Shown: in pieces, positions 8,245 to 16,771 of the stretch
Position numbering within the stretch: position 1 is the first letter of the stretch
Layout of the letters: the number at the start of each line of letters is the position of its first letter
Source of the DNA: Caccousia sp900752115
Lineage (GTDB): Bacteria > Bacillota > Clostridia > Oscillospirales > Acutalibacteraceae
Direction of reading: 5' to 3'
Length of the DNA stretch: 27,203 nucleotides
NCBI GenBank assembly: GCA_902472225.1
Contig: CABRNB010000031.1
Span: 1-27,203 of the forward strand
Program-made: the position numbers and the translations under genes
The notes under the pieces: model-generated
Database searches by the model: none
What the model saw: the letters and a program-made list of their open reading frames with translations, nothing else
What the model was told of the DNA's origin: nothing

Positions 8245-8260
8245 TTGTTTGAAAATGCAA
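8232..8260 (-). promoter_or_regulatory. Sigma A-type promoter for tRNA-Pro
   Basis: On the minus strand a -35 TTGCAT (8255-8260) and a -10 TAGAAT (8232-8237) are separated by 17 bases. Initiation would fall a few bases before the tRNA 5' end, as expected for a tRNA gene. Confidence 0.75.
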
Positions 8261-8318
8261 GCCCTATTATCAAATTTTTTTATTTTTTTATTTGCTGCAG
8301 CAGACAGGAGAGAAAAGA

Positions 8319-9104
8319 ATGGGAACTCATCTCGGACATTGGAAAAAAATCATGCTGGCGTTTATGGGGGTTATTGGAGTTTCAGCTCTATTAACAGCTA
8401 CGACAGCTGTTTTTTTCTTTGTGCTTGATGATGGAACCTCCGCTGAGGTGCAAACAGGCAATCAGCCGACTGTCAGCGAAGAGACAGCATCGGAGACGAG
8501 CGGCAGCCTGCTGAGTACCTGGGAATTTGCCGGACAGCCTGATGACTGGAGGCTTGTTCTTGTTAATTTCGAAATTCCTGTTCCCAACGATAACGATCCG
8601 GAGCTCGAAACCATTGGATCTGTGCAGGTAGACAAGCGTATCGCAGAGGATTTACAGGCTATGATAGACGATGCGGAAAAAGAGGGCTTGACCATTACGC
8701 TTTCATCAGGCTATCGAAGCGCAGAGAGGCAGGGGGAACTCTTCCAGCAGGCAGTGGAAGAGAACGTCTCGCTTGGAATGAATCTGGAAATGGCAGACGC
8801 TGTGGCAGCTGAGTCAGTAGCTCGTGCTGGATACAGCGAGCATAATACCGGACTGGCCGTAGATTTAAACGGCGTACTGGAAACCTTTGACGAAACACCG
8901 GAATATCGTTGGCTGCAGCGCCATGCCCACGAATACGGCTTTGTACTGCGCTATCCGGAGGACAAAAGTGAAATCACCGGAATTCGTTTCGAACCCTGGC
9001 ATTATCGATATGTCGGGAGAGAGCATGCGGAAAAGATGCGGATGCTCAATTTCTGTTTGGAAGAGGATGTTGCTTATCTTGATGCGCGGGATTCCGGACA
9101 GTAA
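8319..9104 (+). CDS. VanY-family D-alanyl-D-alanine carboxypeptidase, membrane-anchored
   Basis: A zinc D,D-carboxypeptidase that trims the terminal D-Ala of peptidoglycan stem peptides. The 261 residues comprise a short basic start, one N-terminal membrane segment (about residues 13-37), a Ser/Thr/Glu linker and a VanY (peptidase M15B) domain. The active-site motifs are intact: SGYRSAERQ, SEHNTGLAVD with metal ligands His175 and Asp182, and EPWHYRYVG with Glu225 (catalytic base) and His228 (third ligand). The ATG at 8319 has AGGAGA 8 bases upstream; a TTG at 8292 is in frame but has no such site. It stands alone between tRNA-Pro and gltX. A paralogue lacking the metal site is at 21245-22048. 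Because vanH, vanA and vanX are absent here, this is probably a housekeeping enzyme rather than a resistance gene. Confidence 0.93.
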   Translation: MGTHLGHWKKIMLAFMGVIGVSALLTATTAVFFFVLDDGTSAEVQTGNQPTVSEETASETSGSLLSTWEFAGQPDDWRLVLVNFEIPVPNDNDPELETIGSVQVDKRIAEDLQAMIDDAEKEGLTITLSSGYRSAERQGELFQQAVEENVSLGMNLEMADAVAAESVARAGYSEHNTGLAVDLNGVLETFDETPEYRWLQRHAHEYGFVLRYPEDKSEITGIRFEPWHYRYVGREHAEKMRMLNFCLEEDVAYLDARDSGQ

Positions 9105-9148
9105 CTGTGGATTTCCGACCGAATTCTTCTTTTTCCCGCTGGAAACAA

Positions 9149-9176
9149 TTGAATTTATCTGATTTTTTGATATAAT
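9149..9176 (+). promoter_or_regulatory. Sigma A-type promoter of the gltX-glnS operon
   Basis: A -35 TTGAAT (9149-9154) and a consensus -10 TATAAT (9171-9176) are 16 bases apart. The transcript would carry a leader of about 110 bases containing one perfect hairpin, TGGAGCG with CGCTCCA (9196-9221). I see no T-box motif in this leader. Confidence 0.8.
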
Positions 9177-9290
9177 AAAGGTTACACGCTTGGATTGGAG
9201 CGGAAGGTCCAGAACGCTCCAGCCGCAACTGTCTGAAAGCAGGCTGTTTTGGTCTGAATGGGCAGAATTTGATGGAAAATGAGGGATACT

Positions 9291-10745
9291 ATGGACAAAC
9301 GGGTAGTTCGGACGAGATTTGCTCCCAGTCCGACCGGCTTTATGCACGTGGGAAATCTGCGCACAGCCTTGTATGAATATCTGATCGCCAAATCGCAGGG
9401 CGGCTGCTTTGTTCTGCGCATTGAGGATACCGATCAGGAACGTCTGGTGGAAGGCGCGGTGCAAGTGATCTACCGCACGCTGGAGCAGGTTGGTCTCAAG
9501 CATGACGAAGGCCCCGATGTTGGCGGCGAATATGGCCCGTATGTCCAAAGTGAGAGAAAAGACTTGTACCGCCCTTATGCAGAACAGCTGGTGCGTGAAG
9601 GAAAGGCTTACTACTGTTTCTGCACTAAGGAGCGGCTGGAATCTCTTCATGCGGAAAAAGAGGGAGGCGGCTATGATCGGCATTGCCGCGATCTTCCTGC
9701 GGATGAAGTCAAAGCCCTTCTTGATGCGGGAACCCCTTATGTCATCCGTCAGAAGATGCCTCTGGAAGGCTGCACCACTTTCCATGACGCCGTGTATGGT
9801 GACATCACCATTGAAAACAAAGAGCTTGAGGATCAGATTCTTCTTAAGTCCGACGGATATCCGACTTACAATTTTGCAAACGTGATTGACGATCACCTGA
9901 TGCATATTACGCACGTGGTGCGCGGCTGTGAATATCTCACGTCAACGCCGAAGTATAACCTTCTTTATGAAGCGTTTGGGTGGGAAGTGCCGACTTATGT
10001 CCATCTCCCGCTCATTATGGGAAAGAATGAGGATGGCAGCGTTTCCAAGCTTTCCAAGCGTCATGGCGCGACCGGATTTGCAGACTTGGTGCATGAGGGA
10101 TATCTGCCTGAGACGATTGTAAATTATATCGCTCTGCTGGGCTGGTGTCCGAAGGAGAATCGTGAGCTGTTTACGCTGGACGAGCTTGCACAGAACTTTT
10201 CGATTGACGGAATCAGCAAATCTCCTGCTGTGTTTGATTACGATAAGCTCAAGTGGTTCAATGCGGAATATATCCGCTCCATGGAGCCGGAAAAGTTCCT
10301 TTCACTTGCCATGCCGTATTTCCGTGAGGTCTTCGGAGAAAAGGAGTGCGATTGGCAGGTTCTTGCCTCTATTCTGCAGCCTCGTGTCATCCAAATGACA
10401 CAAATTCCGGAGATGATTTCTTTCTTCCGCGAGCTGCCTGATTATCCTGTCGATTTCTTTGTCAACAAGAAGAGCAAGACGAACCTGGAGAATTCCGGGA
10501 CAATGCTGGAGGCCGCTATCGCAGAGCTGGAGCAGATTAATGACTGGAAGCTCGATGTTCTCCATGAGGCTCTGATTTCGCTGGCGGGCCGGCTTGGCGT
10601 AAAGAATGGCACACTTCTGTGGCCTGTCCGCATTGCGGCTGCCGGTGTTCAGGTTACCCCCGGCGGGGCAATGGAGATTCTGACGATTCTCGGAAAAGAC
10701 GAGGCCCTGCGCCGCCTGCGTATCGGCCTGGAAAAGCTGAAATGA
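9291..10745 (+). CDS. gltX: Glutamyl-tRNA synthetase
   Basis: Charges tRNA-Glu with glutamate. The 484-residue class I synthetase shows the HIGH-region motif FAPSPTGFMHVGNLRTALY (residues 10-28), the glutamate-binding segment LRIEDTDQER, the KMSKS equivalent KLSKR (253-257) followed by HGA, and a full C-terminal anticodon-binding domain. The ATG at 9291 is preferred over the one at 9279 because GAGGGA lies directly upstream and because homologues start here. It is first in a two-gene operon, with glnS starting 13 bases after its stop. Since a dedicated GlnRS is present, this enzyme may be discriminating (tRNA-Glu only); the sequence does not prove it. Confidence 0.97.
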   Translation: MDKRVVRTRFAPSPTGFMHVGNLRTALYEYLIAKSQGGCFVLRIEDTDQERLVEGAVQVIYRTLEQVGLKHDEGPDVGGEYGPYVQSERKDLYRPYAEQLVREGKAYYCFCTKERLESLHAEKEGGGYDRHCRDLPADEVKALLDAGTPYVIRQKMPLEGCTTFHDAVYGDITIENKELEDQILLKSDGYPTYNFANVIDDHLMHITHVVRGCEYLTSTPKYNLLYEAFGWEVPTYVHLPLIMGKNEDGSVSKLSKRHGATGFADLVHEGYLPETIVNYIALLGWCPKENRELFTLDELAQNFSIDGISKSPAVFDYDKLKWFNAEYIRSMEPEKFLSLAMPYFREVFGEKECDWQVLASILQPRVIQMTQIPEMISFFRELPDYPVDFFVNKKSKTNLENSGTMLEAAIAELEQINDWKLDVLHEALISLAGRLGVKNGTLLWPVRIAAAGVQVTPGGAMEILTILGKDEALRRLRIGLEKLK

Positions 10746-10758
10746 GGAGGTCTGCCCG

Positions 10759-12450
10759 ATGAGCGACGAGATCAAACGGACAGAGGAAGCTGCTGAGGAA
10801 AGCAGTAATTTTATTCATGAGTTTATCAAAGAAGATATCGCAGATGGCGGACGCTTTGCAGGTATGCGGGTACATACCCGTTTTCCTCCCGAGCCGAACG
10901 GCTATCTGCATATCGGACATGCCAAAGCTATCTGCATCGACTTTGGCACGGCTGAAAAATTTGGCGGCCTGTGCAATCTTCGTATGGATGATACCAATCC
11001 CACGAAGGAAGATGTGGAATACGTTGAGAATATCAAAAATGATATTCATTGGCTTGGCTTTGACTGGGAAGATCGGTTTTACTACGCTTCCGAATACTTC
11101 CCGCAGATGTATGAATTTGCTGTGGAGCTGATCAAAAACGGCGACGCCTATGTTTGCCAGCTGACACCTGAACAAATGAGGGAAAACCGGGGCGATCTCT
11201 CGACGCCTGCTGTCAGCCCGTATCGTGACCGTCCGATTGAGGAAAGTCTCGATCTCTTCGCACGCATGAAGGCCGGTGAATTCGAGGACGGTGCGATGAC
11301 GCTTCGCGCCAAGATTGATCTTGCTTCCGGCAACTTCAATATGCGGGATCCGGTTATCTACCGCATCAACCATCTGCATCACCACCGCACCGGCAACGAA
11401 TGGTGCATTTACCCGATGTATGACTTCGCTCACCCGATCGAGGATGCGATCGAAGGAATTACGCATTCGCTTTGCAGTCTTGAGTTTGAGGACCATCGTC
11501 CGCTTTATGATTGGGTTATCTCCCACATCAGCGCGCCCTCCAAGCCCCGTCAGATTGAGTTTGCCCGTTTGGGCATCAACAACACAGTAATGAGCAAGCG
11601 GAAACTGCGTTATCTTGTGGAGGAAGGGTATGTTTCCGGCTGGGACGATCCCCGCATGCCTACGCTGTGCGGTCTGCGCCGCCGCGGCTATACGCCTGCA
11701 TCCATTCGCAATTTCTGCGAGCGCGTCGGTGTGGCCAAGGTGAACAGTACCATCGAGTACAGTTTCCTTGAACATTGCCTGCGTGAGGATCTTAATGAGA
11801 ATGCAGCCCGTGCGATGGCGGTACTCGAGCCTGTCCGCTTAACCATAACAAATTATCCGGAAGGGCAGGCGGAAGAATTTGATGTTGAGAACAATCCAAA
11901 CCGCCCGGAGGACGGCACTCATAAAGTGACTTTCTCCCGTAATCTGTGGATTGAGAAGAGCGATTTTCTCGAGGAACCATTCAAAGGCTATTTCCGAATG
12001 TTCCCCGGCAATGAAGTGCGTCTGAAGACCGCGTATGTGGTTCGCTGCACCGGGTGCCGTAAGGATGAAGAGGGGAAGATTGTCGAGGTCTTCGCCGAAT
12101 ATGATCCTGCAACACGCGGCGGCAATACGCCGGACGGACGCAAGGTCAAGGGTACCATTCACTGGGTCGACGCTGAAACCGCACTGGATGCGGAAATCCG
12201 CCTTTATGACAGTTTGTTTACTGTTCCGGATCCGGACGCCCATGATTATCTGGAAGTTCTCAATCCGAAGTCTCTGCAGGTTCTGCAGGGCTGTAGAGTA
12301 GAGCCGATTCTGAAAAATGCGAAACCGGAGGAGTCCTTCCAGTTCATGCGTCAGGGATATTTCTGTGCGGACAATGTGGACAGTACGCCGGAGCATCTTG
12401 TCTTTAACCGTTCTGTTTCGCTTAAGGAAGGATTTAAAAAGACGAAATAA
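10759..12450 (+). CDS. glnS: Glutaminyl-tRNA synthetase
   Basis: Charges tRNA-Gln directly with glutamine. The 563 residues match the usual length of the bacterial (E. coli-type) enzyme. Visible motifs are RFPPEPNGYLHIGHAKAI (HIGH, near residue 41), LRMDDTNPTKED, the tRNA acceptor-binding region, and VMSKRKL (KMSKS equivalent, 277-283). The two C-terminal beta-barrel anticodon-binding domains are complete through the end. AGGAGG precedes the ATG. Most Firmicutes lack this enzyme and make Gln-tRNA through GatCAB, so its presence here suggests an ancestral horizontal gain now fixed beside gltX. Base composition and codon use look like the neighbours, so any transfer is old. Confidence 0.96.
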   Translation: MSDEIKRTEEAAEESSNFIHEFIKEDIADGGRFAGMRVHTRFPPEPNGYLHIGHAKAICIDFGTAEKFGGLCNLRMDDTNPTKEDVEYVENIKNDIHWLGFDWEDRFYYASEYFPQMYEFAVELIKNGDAYVCQLTPEQMRENRGDLSTPAVSPYRDRPIEESLDLFARMKAGEFEDGAMTLRAKIDLASGNFNMRDPVIYRINHLHHHRTGNEWCIYPMYDFAHPIEDAIEGITHSLCSLEFEDHRPLYDWVISHISAPSKPRQIEFARLGINNTVMSKRKLRYLVEEGYVSGWDDPRMPTLCGLRRRGYTPASIRNFCERVGVAKVNSTIEYSFLEHCLREDLNENAARAMAVLEPVRLTITNYPEGQAEEFDVENNPNRPEDGTHKVTFSRNLWIEKSDFLEEPFKGYFRMFPGNEVRLKTAYVVRCTGCRKDEEGKIVEVFAEYDPATRGGNTPDGRKVKGTIHWVDAETALDAEIRLYDSLFTVPDPDAHDYLEVLNPKSLQVLQGCRVEPILKNAKPEESFQFMRQGYFCADNVDSTPEHLVFNRSVSLKEGFKKTK

Positions 12451-12493
12451 TTCCTCCCTGTGTCTGAACGACTTTTTGTTGCTGAAATGAGAA

Positions 12494-12554
12494 AAGACCG
12501 CCCCTTCCGGAAAACTGCCCTCTGCGGACGTGTTTTCCCAAAAGGGGCGGTCTT
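12494..12554. terminator. Shared terminator between convergent glnS and birA
   Basis: The outer arms AAGACCGCCCCTT and AAGGGGCGGTCTT are perfect complements. An inner stem, GGAAAAC with GTTTTCC, extends the hairpin. T-rich tracts follow on both strands (TCTTATTCTGTTT on plus, TTTTCTC on minus), so it can serve both genes. Confidence 0.85.
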
Positions 12555-12601
12555 ATTCTGTTTCAAACGAGAAAGCCGTTAAAAAGCAGTACTACAGGTG
12601 T

Positions 12602-13582
12602 TCAAATCTGCTCCCCGTAAAAGCCTTGTACCAGAACCTCGCCGGAGCTGACGGAAAGCTCTTCTCCGTCTTCCGTCTGTATCAGCAAAGAACCATCTAC
12701 CGCAAGCCCCACAGCTATACCTGTTTTCTTTTTCCCGCCGCGGTTAAGGCTTACCTTGCGGCCAATCGAGACACACAGTTCACGATATTCTTCCGGAAAC
12801 GAGGATACCCCGTAGCGCTCATAAAGAGATTCAAACTCCTCCAGTATTTTCCCAAGGAGTGCAGCACGGCATACATCTTTTCCGGTCTCTATTTTCAGGG
12901 AGGTGGCACGATCGGCCAGTTCCGGCGGAAAGGACTCATTTCCGGTGTTCACCCCAATTCCGGGAATCAGGTAATGAATCTGCTCCATCTCCGCAGACAG
13001 TTCCGTCAGGATACCGCACACTTTTTTCGTGCCGATTACAACATCATTTGGCCATTTAATTTTTGCTTCACAGCCGGTCAGAGCACGGATGCCCCGGCAG
13101 ACAGCCACAGCAGAGAGAAGCGTAACACCTGTTACCTCACCCGGCAGAACATCAGGACGCAAAAGGATTGAAAACCACAGCCCGCTGCCCGGAGGGGAGA
13201 CCCAGCGGCGTCCAAGCCGGCCTTTGCCGCCGGTCTGTTCATCCGCGACAAAAACACTTCCGTGCGGCGCCCCTTTGTCTCCCTGTCGTTTTGCCTCCTC
13301 ATTGGTGGAATCTACGGAAGGGAGAGAAAAGATCTCGCACCCAAACACACCCTTTCCGCATAAATTGGCCCGAATCTCAGCTTCTGAAATGCTATCCGGT
13401 ACGCCGGTCAGCCGGTATCCTTTTCGTGTGACGGATTCAATGGTATATCCTTCTTCACGCAGCAGCTCCATATTTTTCCATACGGCTGCACGTGTAATCC
13501 CAAGCTGCCGGCTCAGCTCCTCACCGGAAATAAAAGTATCGCTCTGCCGTAAAAGGCGGAGCAGCTCCGCTTTAGCTGACAT
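12602..13582 (-). CDS. birA: Biotin-protein ligase / biotin operon repressor
   Basis: Activates biotin to biotinyl-AMP, attaches it to carboxylase carrier proteins and, in its repressor form, turns off biotin genes. The 326 residues have an N-terminal winged helix-turn-helix (residues 1-60, containing GEELSRQLGITRAAVWK). The catalytic domain follows, with the biotin-binding loop GGKGRLGRRW (118-127), KWPNDV (176-181), GIGVNTG (198-204) and a short C-terminal SH3-like domain ending GEVLVQGFYGE. The DNA-binding domain marks it as the bifunctional type. The start at 13582 has AAGGA about 10 bases upstream; the frame continues to 13654 without homology. It is transcribed on its own, divergent from the prfA operon. 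Confidence 0.96.
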   Translation of the reverse strand: MSAKAELLRLLRQSDTFISGEELSRQLGITRAAVWKNMELLREEGYTIESVTRKGYRLTGVPDSISEAEIRANLCGKGVFGCEIFSLPSVDSTNEEAKRQGDKGAPHGSVFVADEQTGGKGRLGRRWVSPPGSGLWFSILLRPDVLPGEVTGVTLLSAVAVCRGIRALTGCEAKIKWPNDVVIGTKKVCGILTELSAEMEQIHYLIPGIGVNTGNESFPPELADRATSLKIETGKDVCRAALLGKILEEFESLYERYGVSSFPEEYRELCVSIGRKVSLNRGGKKKTGIAVGLAVDGSLLIQTEDGEELSVSSGEVLVQGFYGEQI

Positions 13583-13686
13583 ATGCTCCCATTCCTTTCG
13601 CCGCTCTTCCGTATTCCAAAGAACACAGAAGAAGATTGCTGCCTTTTCCTCCAATTTCAGATGCGGAAAACAGCGCTTTGAAAATC

Positions 13687-13715
13687 ATTATATCGGATTT
13701 TGGAAAGTCCATCAA
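13687..13715 (-). promoter_or_regulatory. Sigma A-type promoter of birA
   Basis: On the minus strand a -35 TTGATG (13710-13715) and a consensus -10 TATAAT (13687-13692) are separated by exactly 17 bases. The leader to the birA start is about 100 bases. Confidence 0.8.
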
Positions 13716-13730
13716 GCGGATAAAAAAATA

Positions 13731-13759
13731 TTGTTGCAGACAGCGTTTCGTGATATACT
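13731..13759 (+). promoter_or_regulatory. Promoter of the DUF951-prfA operon
   Basis: TTGTTG (13731-13736) and TATACT (13754-13759) are 17 bases apart. An alternative pairing, TTGCAG with TACTAT 16 bases later, overlaps it. It lies about 16 bases from the birA -35, so the two promoters are back to back. Confidence 0.7.
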
Positions 13760-13804
13760 ATACTTTACATGGGTGTTTTTCATGAACAGGAGAGGGTGAA
13801 GGCC

Positions 13805-14002
13805 GTGGATGTTCGTCCGGGTGATATTTTGCTGATGAAAAAGCCGCATCCGTGCGGAAGTAAGACCTTTCTCGTGCTGCGTTCCGGGATGGATTTCAAA
13901 ATTCGCTGTACTTCCTGTGGCCACGAGATCATGCTTCCCCGGCTGAAATGCGAAAAAAACATTAAAAAGATTCTCCGTGAGGATGGAGAGAAAGAGGCAT
14001 AG
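13805..14002 (+). CDS. DUF951 family protein
   Basis: A 65-residue soluble protein of the small DUF951 family, found widely in Firmicutes and of unknown function. The family pattern is clear: DVRPGDILLMKKPHPCGS, then VLRSGMDFKIRC, then CTSCGHEIMLPR, with a CxxC pair that may bind a metal, and a lysine-rich end. The GTG at 13805 is chosen because family members begin at this point and AGGAGAGGG lies 8-12 bases upstream; GTG 13796 and ATG 13769 are in frame but poorly placed. It is the first gene of the operon that continues with prfA 51 bases later, which suggests coupling to translation but shows no mechanism. Confidence 0.9.
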   Translation: MDVRPGDILLMKKPHPCGSKTFLVLRSGMDFKIRCTSCGHEIMLPRLKCEKNIKKILREDGEKEA

Positions 14003-14053
14003 CGAAGCTCCCTTCCATAAGGTTTTCAAGAAAAACAGGAAAGGAAAAATGCT

Positions 14054-15136
14054 ATGCTTGATACATTGGATGTTTTTTCCAGAAGGTATGACGAACTGAC
14101 ACAGAAGCTTGCCGATCCATCTGTTTCTTCCGATCCGAAGCAATATGCCGCACTGATGAAAGAATTTCGTGAGATCACGCCAATCGTCGAAACATATGGC
14201 CAATACAAAAAGGCGCTTCAAAATCGTGAGGAAGCTTATGAGCTGATGAACGCATCCGGAGTGGAGCGTGAGCTTCGCGAACTGGCTGCTGATGAATATG
14301 AGGAGGCGGGGAAAAGCGCGGAAGCTCTTTCGGAAGAATTGAAGCTTCTCCTTCTCCCCAAGGATCCCAATGACTCCAAGAACGTTATCGTGGAAATTCG
14401 GGGAGGAGCCGGCGGGGAAGAGGCTGCTTTGTTTTCTTCTGTGCTGTTTCGCATGTATTCCATGTACGCGCAGCAAAAAGGCTGGCAAATTGAACTCCTG
14501 GGGGCAAATGAAACAGAGCTTGGTGGTTACAAGGAGATTTCTTTCACCATCGCCGGAGAGGGAGCTTATTCGCGTCTGAAATACGAAAGCGGCGTTCATC
14601 GCGTACAGCGCGTGCCGGAAACAGAAACGCAGGGAAGGATTCATACTTCCACGGCTACCGTTGCGGTATTGCCGGAAATTGACGAAGTGGAAATTGCGAT
14701 TGATCCAAAGGATTTGAAAATTGACACTTTTCGTTCCAGCGGGGCTGGCGGTCAGCATATCAACAAGACTTCGTCGGCTATCCGTATTACTCATTTGCCA
14801 ACCGGTATGGTGGTAGAATGCCAGGATGAACGGAGCCAATATAAAAATAAGGATAAGGCGATGCGCGTTCTGCGCTCCAGGCTGTACGAACAGGAGCAAG
14901 CGGCACGCGACGCCGAGGTAGCAGATCGCCGCCGCTCTCAGGTGGGGACGGGCGATCGTTCCGAGCGCATCCGAACATATAACTATCCGCAGGGCCGGGT
15001 AACGGATCACCGAATCGGATTAACCATATACCGGCTGGAAGACTTCCTGAACGGAAATCTGGATGAGATTCTCGATGCGCTGATCGCACACGATCGCGCG
15101 CGCCAGCTTGAGGAAGCGGCGCAGAATCCTGTTTGA
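14054..15136 (+). CDS. prfA: Peptide chain release factor 1
   Basis: Recognises UAA and UAG in the ribosomal A site and triggers peptide release. The 360 residues match the family length. Visible motifs are the stop-codon tripeptide PET at residues 188-190 (the PxT motif of RF1) and the catalytic GGQ at 232-234 within SSGAGGQHINKTSSA. The RF1 end GRVTDHRIGLTIYRLEDFLNG follows. GGAAAGG lies about 9 bases before the ATG. The methyltransferase PrmC, which modifies the GGQ glutamine and is often encoded next to prfA, is not adjacent here. Sua5 follows 16 bases after the stop. Confidence 0.98.
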   Translation: MLDTLDVFSRRYDELTQKLADPSVSSDPKQYAALMKEFREITPIVETYGQYKKALQNREEAYELMNASGVERELRELAADEYEEAGKSAEALSEELKLLLLPKDPNDSKNVIVEIRGGAGGEEAALFSSVLFRMYSMYAQQKGWQIELLGANETELGGYKEISFTIAGEGAYSRLKYESGVHRVQRVPETETQGRIHTSTATVAVLPEIDEVEIAIDPKDLKIDTFRSSGAGGQHINKTSSAIRITHLPTGMVVECQDERSQYKNKDKAMRVLRSRLYEQEQAARDAEVADRRRSQVGTGDRSERIRTYNYPQGRVTDHRIGLTIYRLEDFLNGNLDEILDALIAHDRARQLEEAAQNPV

Positions 15137-15152
15137 AAAGAGGCGTCAAACG

Positions 15153-16172
15153 TTGAAGCAAACCATACTGCTGGATGCGTCCAAGCGCGAGGACATCCAA
15201 ACGGCGGCCCGCCTTCTGCAAAAAGGCGGACTGGTCGGCATCCCAACGGAAACCGTGTACGGGCTTGCGGCCAATGCGTTGGATGGGGAAGCCTGTGCCG
15301 GTATTTTTGCGGCGAAGGGACGTCCGGTTGATAATCCGCTGATTGTTCATATCTGTGACATAAAGCAGCTTTATACTTTAGTCCGTACGGTGCCGAAAGA
15401 GGCTGAAAAACTGGCTTCTTTGTATTGGCCCGGACCGATGACCATGATTCTTCCGAAAGCGGACTGTATTCCAAACGAAGTCAGCGCCGGGCTGGATACA
15501 GTAGCGGTTCGTTTTCCCTCGCACCCTGCCGCGCAAGCTGTGATCCGCGAAAGCGGCCTCCCCTTGGCTGCCCCTTCTGCTAATCTTTCCGGGCGTCCCA
15601 GCCCTACAACAGCACAGCATGTTCTTCATGATTTGGGGGGGAGAATCGATGCGATCCTGGACGGAGGCCCTTGTTCCGTAGGCCTGGAATCCACTGTCGT
15701 GACGCTGGCCTGTAATCCGCCCCGTCTGCTGCGTCCTGGCGGAATTACGCTTGAGCAGCTGCGTAAGGCGTTGGGAGAGGTAGTTCTTGACCCTGCAGTG
15801 CTCAACCCATTGGCAGCAGGGGAACAGGCGTCTTCTCCCGGCATGAAATACAAGCATTACGCCCCGAAGGCAAATGTTATCTTGATTGATGGAACACGGG
15901 AGGCTTATCTTGCCTATGTAAATACCCATCAAGAAAACGCAGGAGCGCTCTGTTATACCGGTGATGAAGCTTTGCTTTCGGTTCCCACGGTTTGCTACGG
16001 CAACGAACAAAATCCATCCGAACAGGCGCGGGAGCTGTTTGACGCGCTGCGCCGTCTTGATGAGCTTGGTGTTTCTGTGGTGTATGCACGCCTGCCGGAG
16101 AAAAACGGCGTCGGACTGGCTGTGTATAACCGTCTGATCCGGGCAGCCGGCTTTGAGGTGTTAAGCCTATGA
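15153..16172 (+). CDS. sua5: L-threonylcarbamoyladenylate synthase (Sua5 type)
   Basis: Makes threonylcarbamoyl-AMP from threonine, bicarbonate and ATP, the first step of the t6A37 modification of ANN-decoding tRNAs. The N-terminal YrdC domain has GIPTETVYGLAANAL, FAAKGRPVDNPLIVHI, WPGPMTMILP, VAVRFPSHP, APSANLSGRPSPT and GLESTVV. The linker SPGMKYKHYAPKA and a C-terminal Rossmann-like domain to residue 339 identify the two-domain Sua5 type rather than the short TsaC. The TTG at 15153 has AAGAGG about 9 bases upstream; the frame extends back into prfA (ATG 15108) without homology. The stop overlaps the coaE start by four bases (ATGA), indicating translational coupling. Confidence 0.95.
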   Translation: MKQTILLDASKREDIQTAARLLQKGGLVGIPTETVYGLAANALDGEACAGIFAAKGRPVDNPLIVHICDIKQLYTLVRTVPKEAEKLASLYWPGPMTMILPKADCIPNEVSAGLDTVAVRFPSHPAAQAVIRESGLPLAAPSANLSGRPSPTTAQHVLHDLGGRIDAILDGGPCSVGLESTVVTLACNPPRLLRPGGITLEQLRKALGEVVLDPAVLNPLAAGEQASSPGMKYKHYAPKANVILIDGTREAYLAYVNTHQENAGALCYTGDEALLSVPTVCYGNEQNPSEQARELFDALRRLDELGVSVVYARLPEKNGVGLAVYNRLIRAAGFEVLSL

Positions 16173-16771
16173 ACAGACAGCTTGTGATCGGTTTGACCGG
16201 ACCAACAGGAGCAGGGAAATCGACAGCTGCCAAAGAATTTGCCCTGCTTGGTGCAAAAGTAATTGACTGCGATCTCCTTGGTCGAGAAATATTGGATCAC
16301 CCTGACTGCAAAGCACAGCTTTGTGAAGCATATGGAGAAAGGATACTTTTGCCGGATGGTACAATTTCAAGACCGCAGCTTGCAAAAGAAGCTTTTTCTT
16401 CCCCCGGCGCTTCGGAACGCCTTAACGCCATCACACATCCACTGATTCTGCAGGAAGTGAATGAACGGATCCACAGTTTCTTCCTGGAAGGTGCTCCCGC
16501 AGTTGTTATTGATGCAGCATTACTTTTTGAGAGCGGCGCGGACACAGTCTGCACCGTGACAATAGCTGTTCTGGCTGCGCCGGAAATTCGTTTGGAACGA
16601 ATCATGAAAAGAGATACACTGACACACGAACAGGCGCAGGCGCGAATGAATGCACAGAAGGAACTCGGCTTCTATGAGGAGCGTTCGGATTACTGCCTTG
16701 ACGGAGGGGGATTCGCTGCTGCCCTGAGAGAGCAAACCCGGCTATTGTATCATCACCTTCTGGAGGAATAA
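16169..16771 (+). CDS. coaE: Dephospho-CoA kinase
   Basis: Catalyses the last step of coenzyme A synthesis, phosphorylating the 3'-hydroxyl of dephospho-CoA with ATP. The 200 residues, typical for the family, begin VIGLTGPTGAGKSTA (Walker A, residues 11-18), followed by the substrate segment VIDCDLLGREIL, ITHPLI, VVIDAALLFESG and an RMNAQ lid region. GAGGTG in the end of sua5 provides the ribosome binding site, and the start overlaps the sua5 stop by four bases. The next gene's ATG follows directly after its TAA. Confidence 0.95.
   Translation: MNRQLVIGLTGPTGAGKSTAAKEFALLGAKVIDCDLLGREILDHPDCKAQLCEAYGERILLPDGTISRPQLAKEAFSSPGASERLNAITHPLILQEVNERIHSFFLEGAPAVVIDAALLFESGADTVCTVTIAVLAAPEIRLERIMKRDTLTHEQAQARMNAQKELGFYEERSDYCLDGGGFAAALREQTRLLYHHLLEE

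Noticed and set aside
8319..9104. VanY gene as part of a glycopeptide-resistance cluster
   Set aside because: No vanH, vanA/B, vanX or VanRS-type genes are near; D,D-carboxypeptidases of this family are common housekeeping enzymes in Clostridia.
9181..9290. Possible T-box leader before gltX
   Set aside because: The leader is too short and lacks the conserved T-box bulge sequence; only one 7-bp hairpin is present.
13712..15010. 432-codon minus-strand frame opposite DUF951 and prfA
   Set aside because: Covers two clear genes and both the birA and prfA promoters; no domain or start signal.
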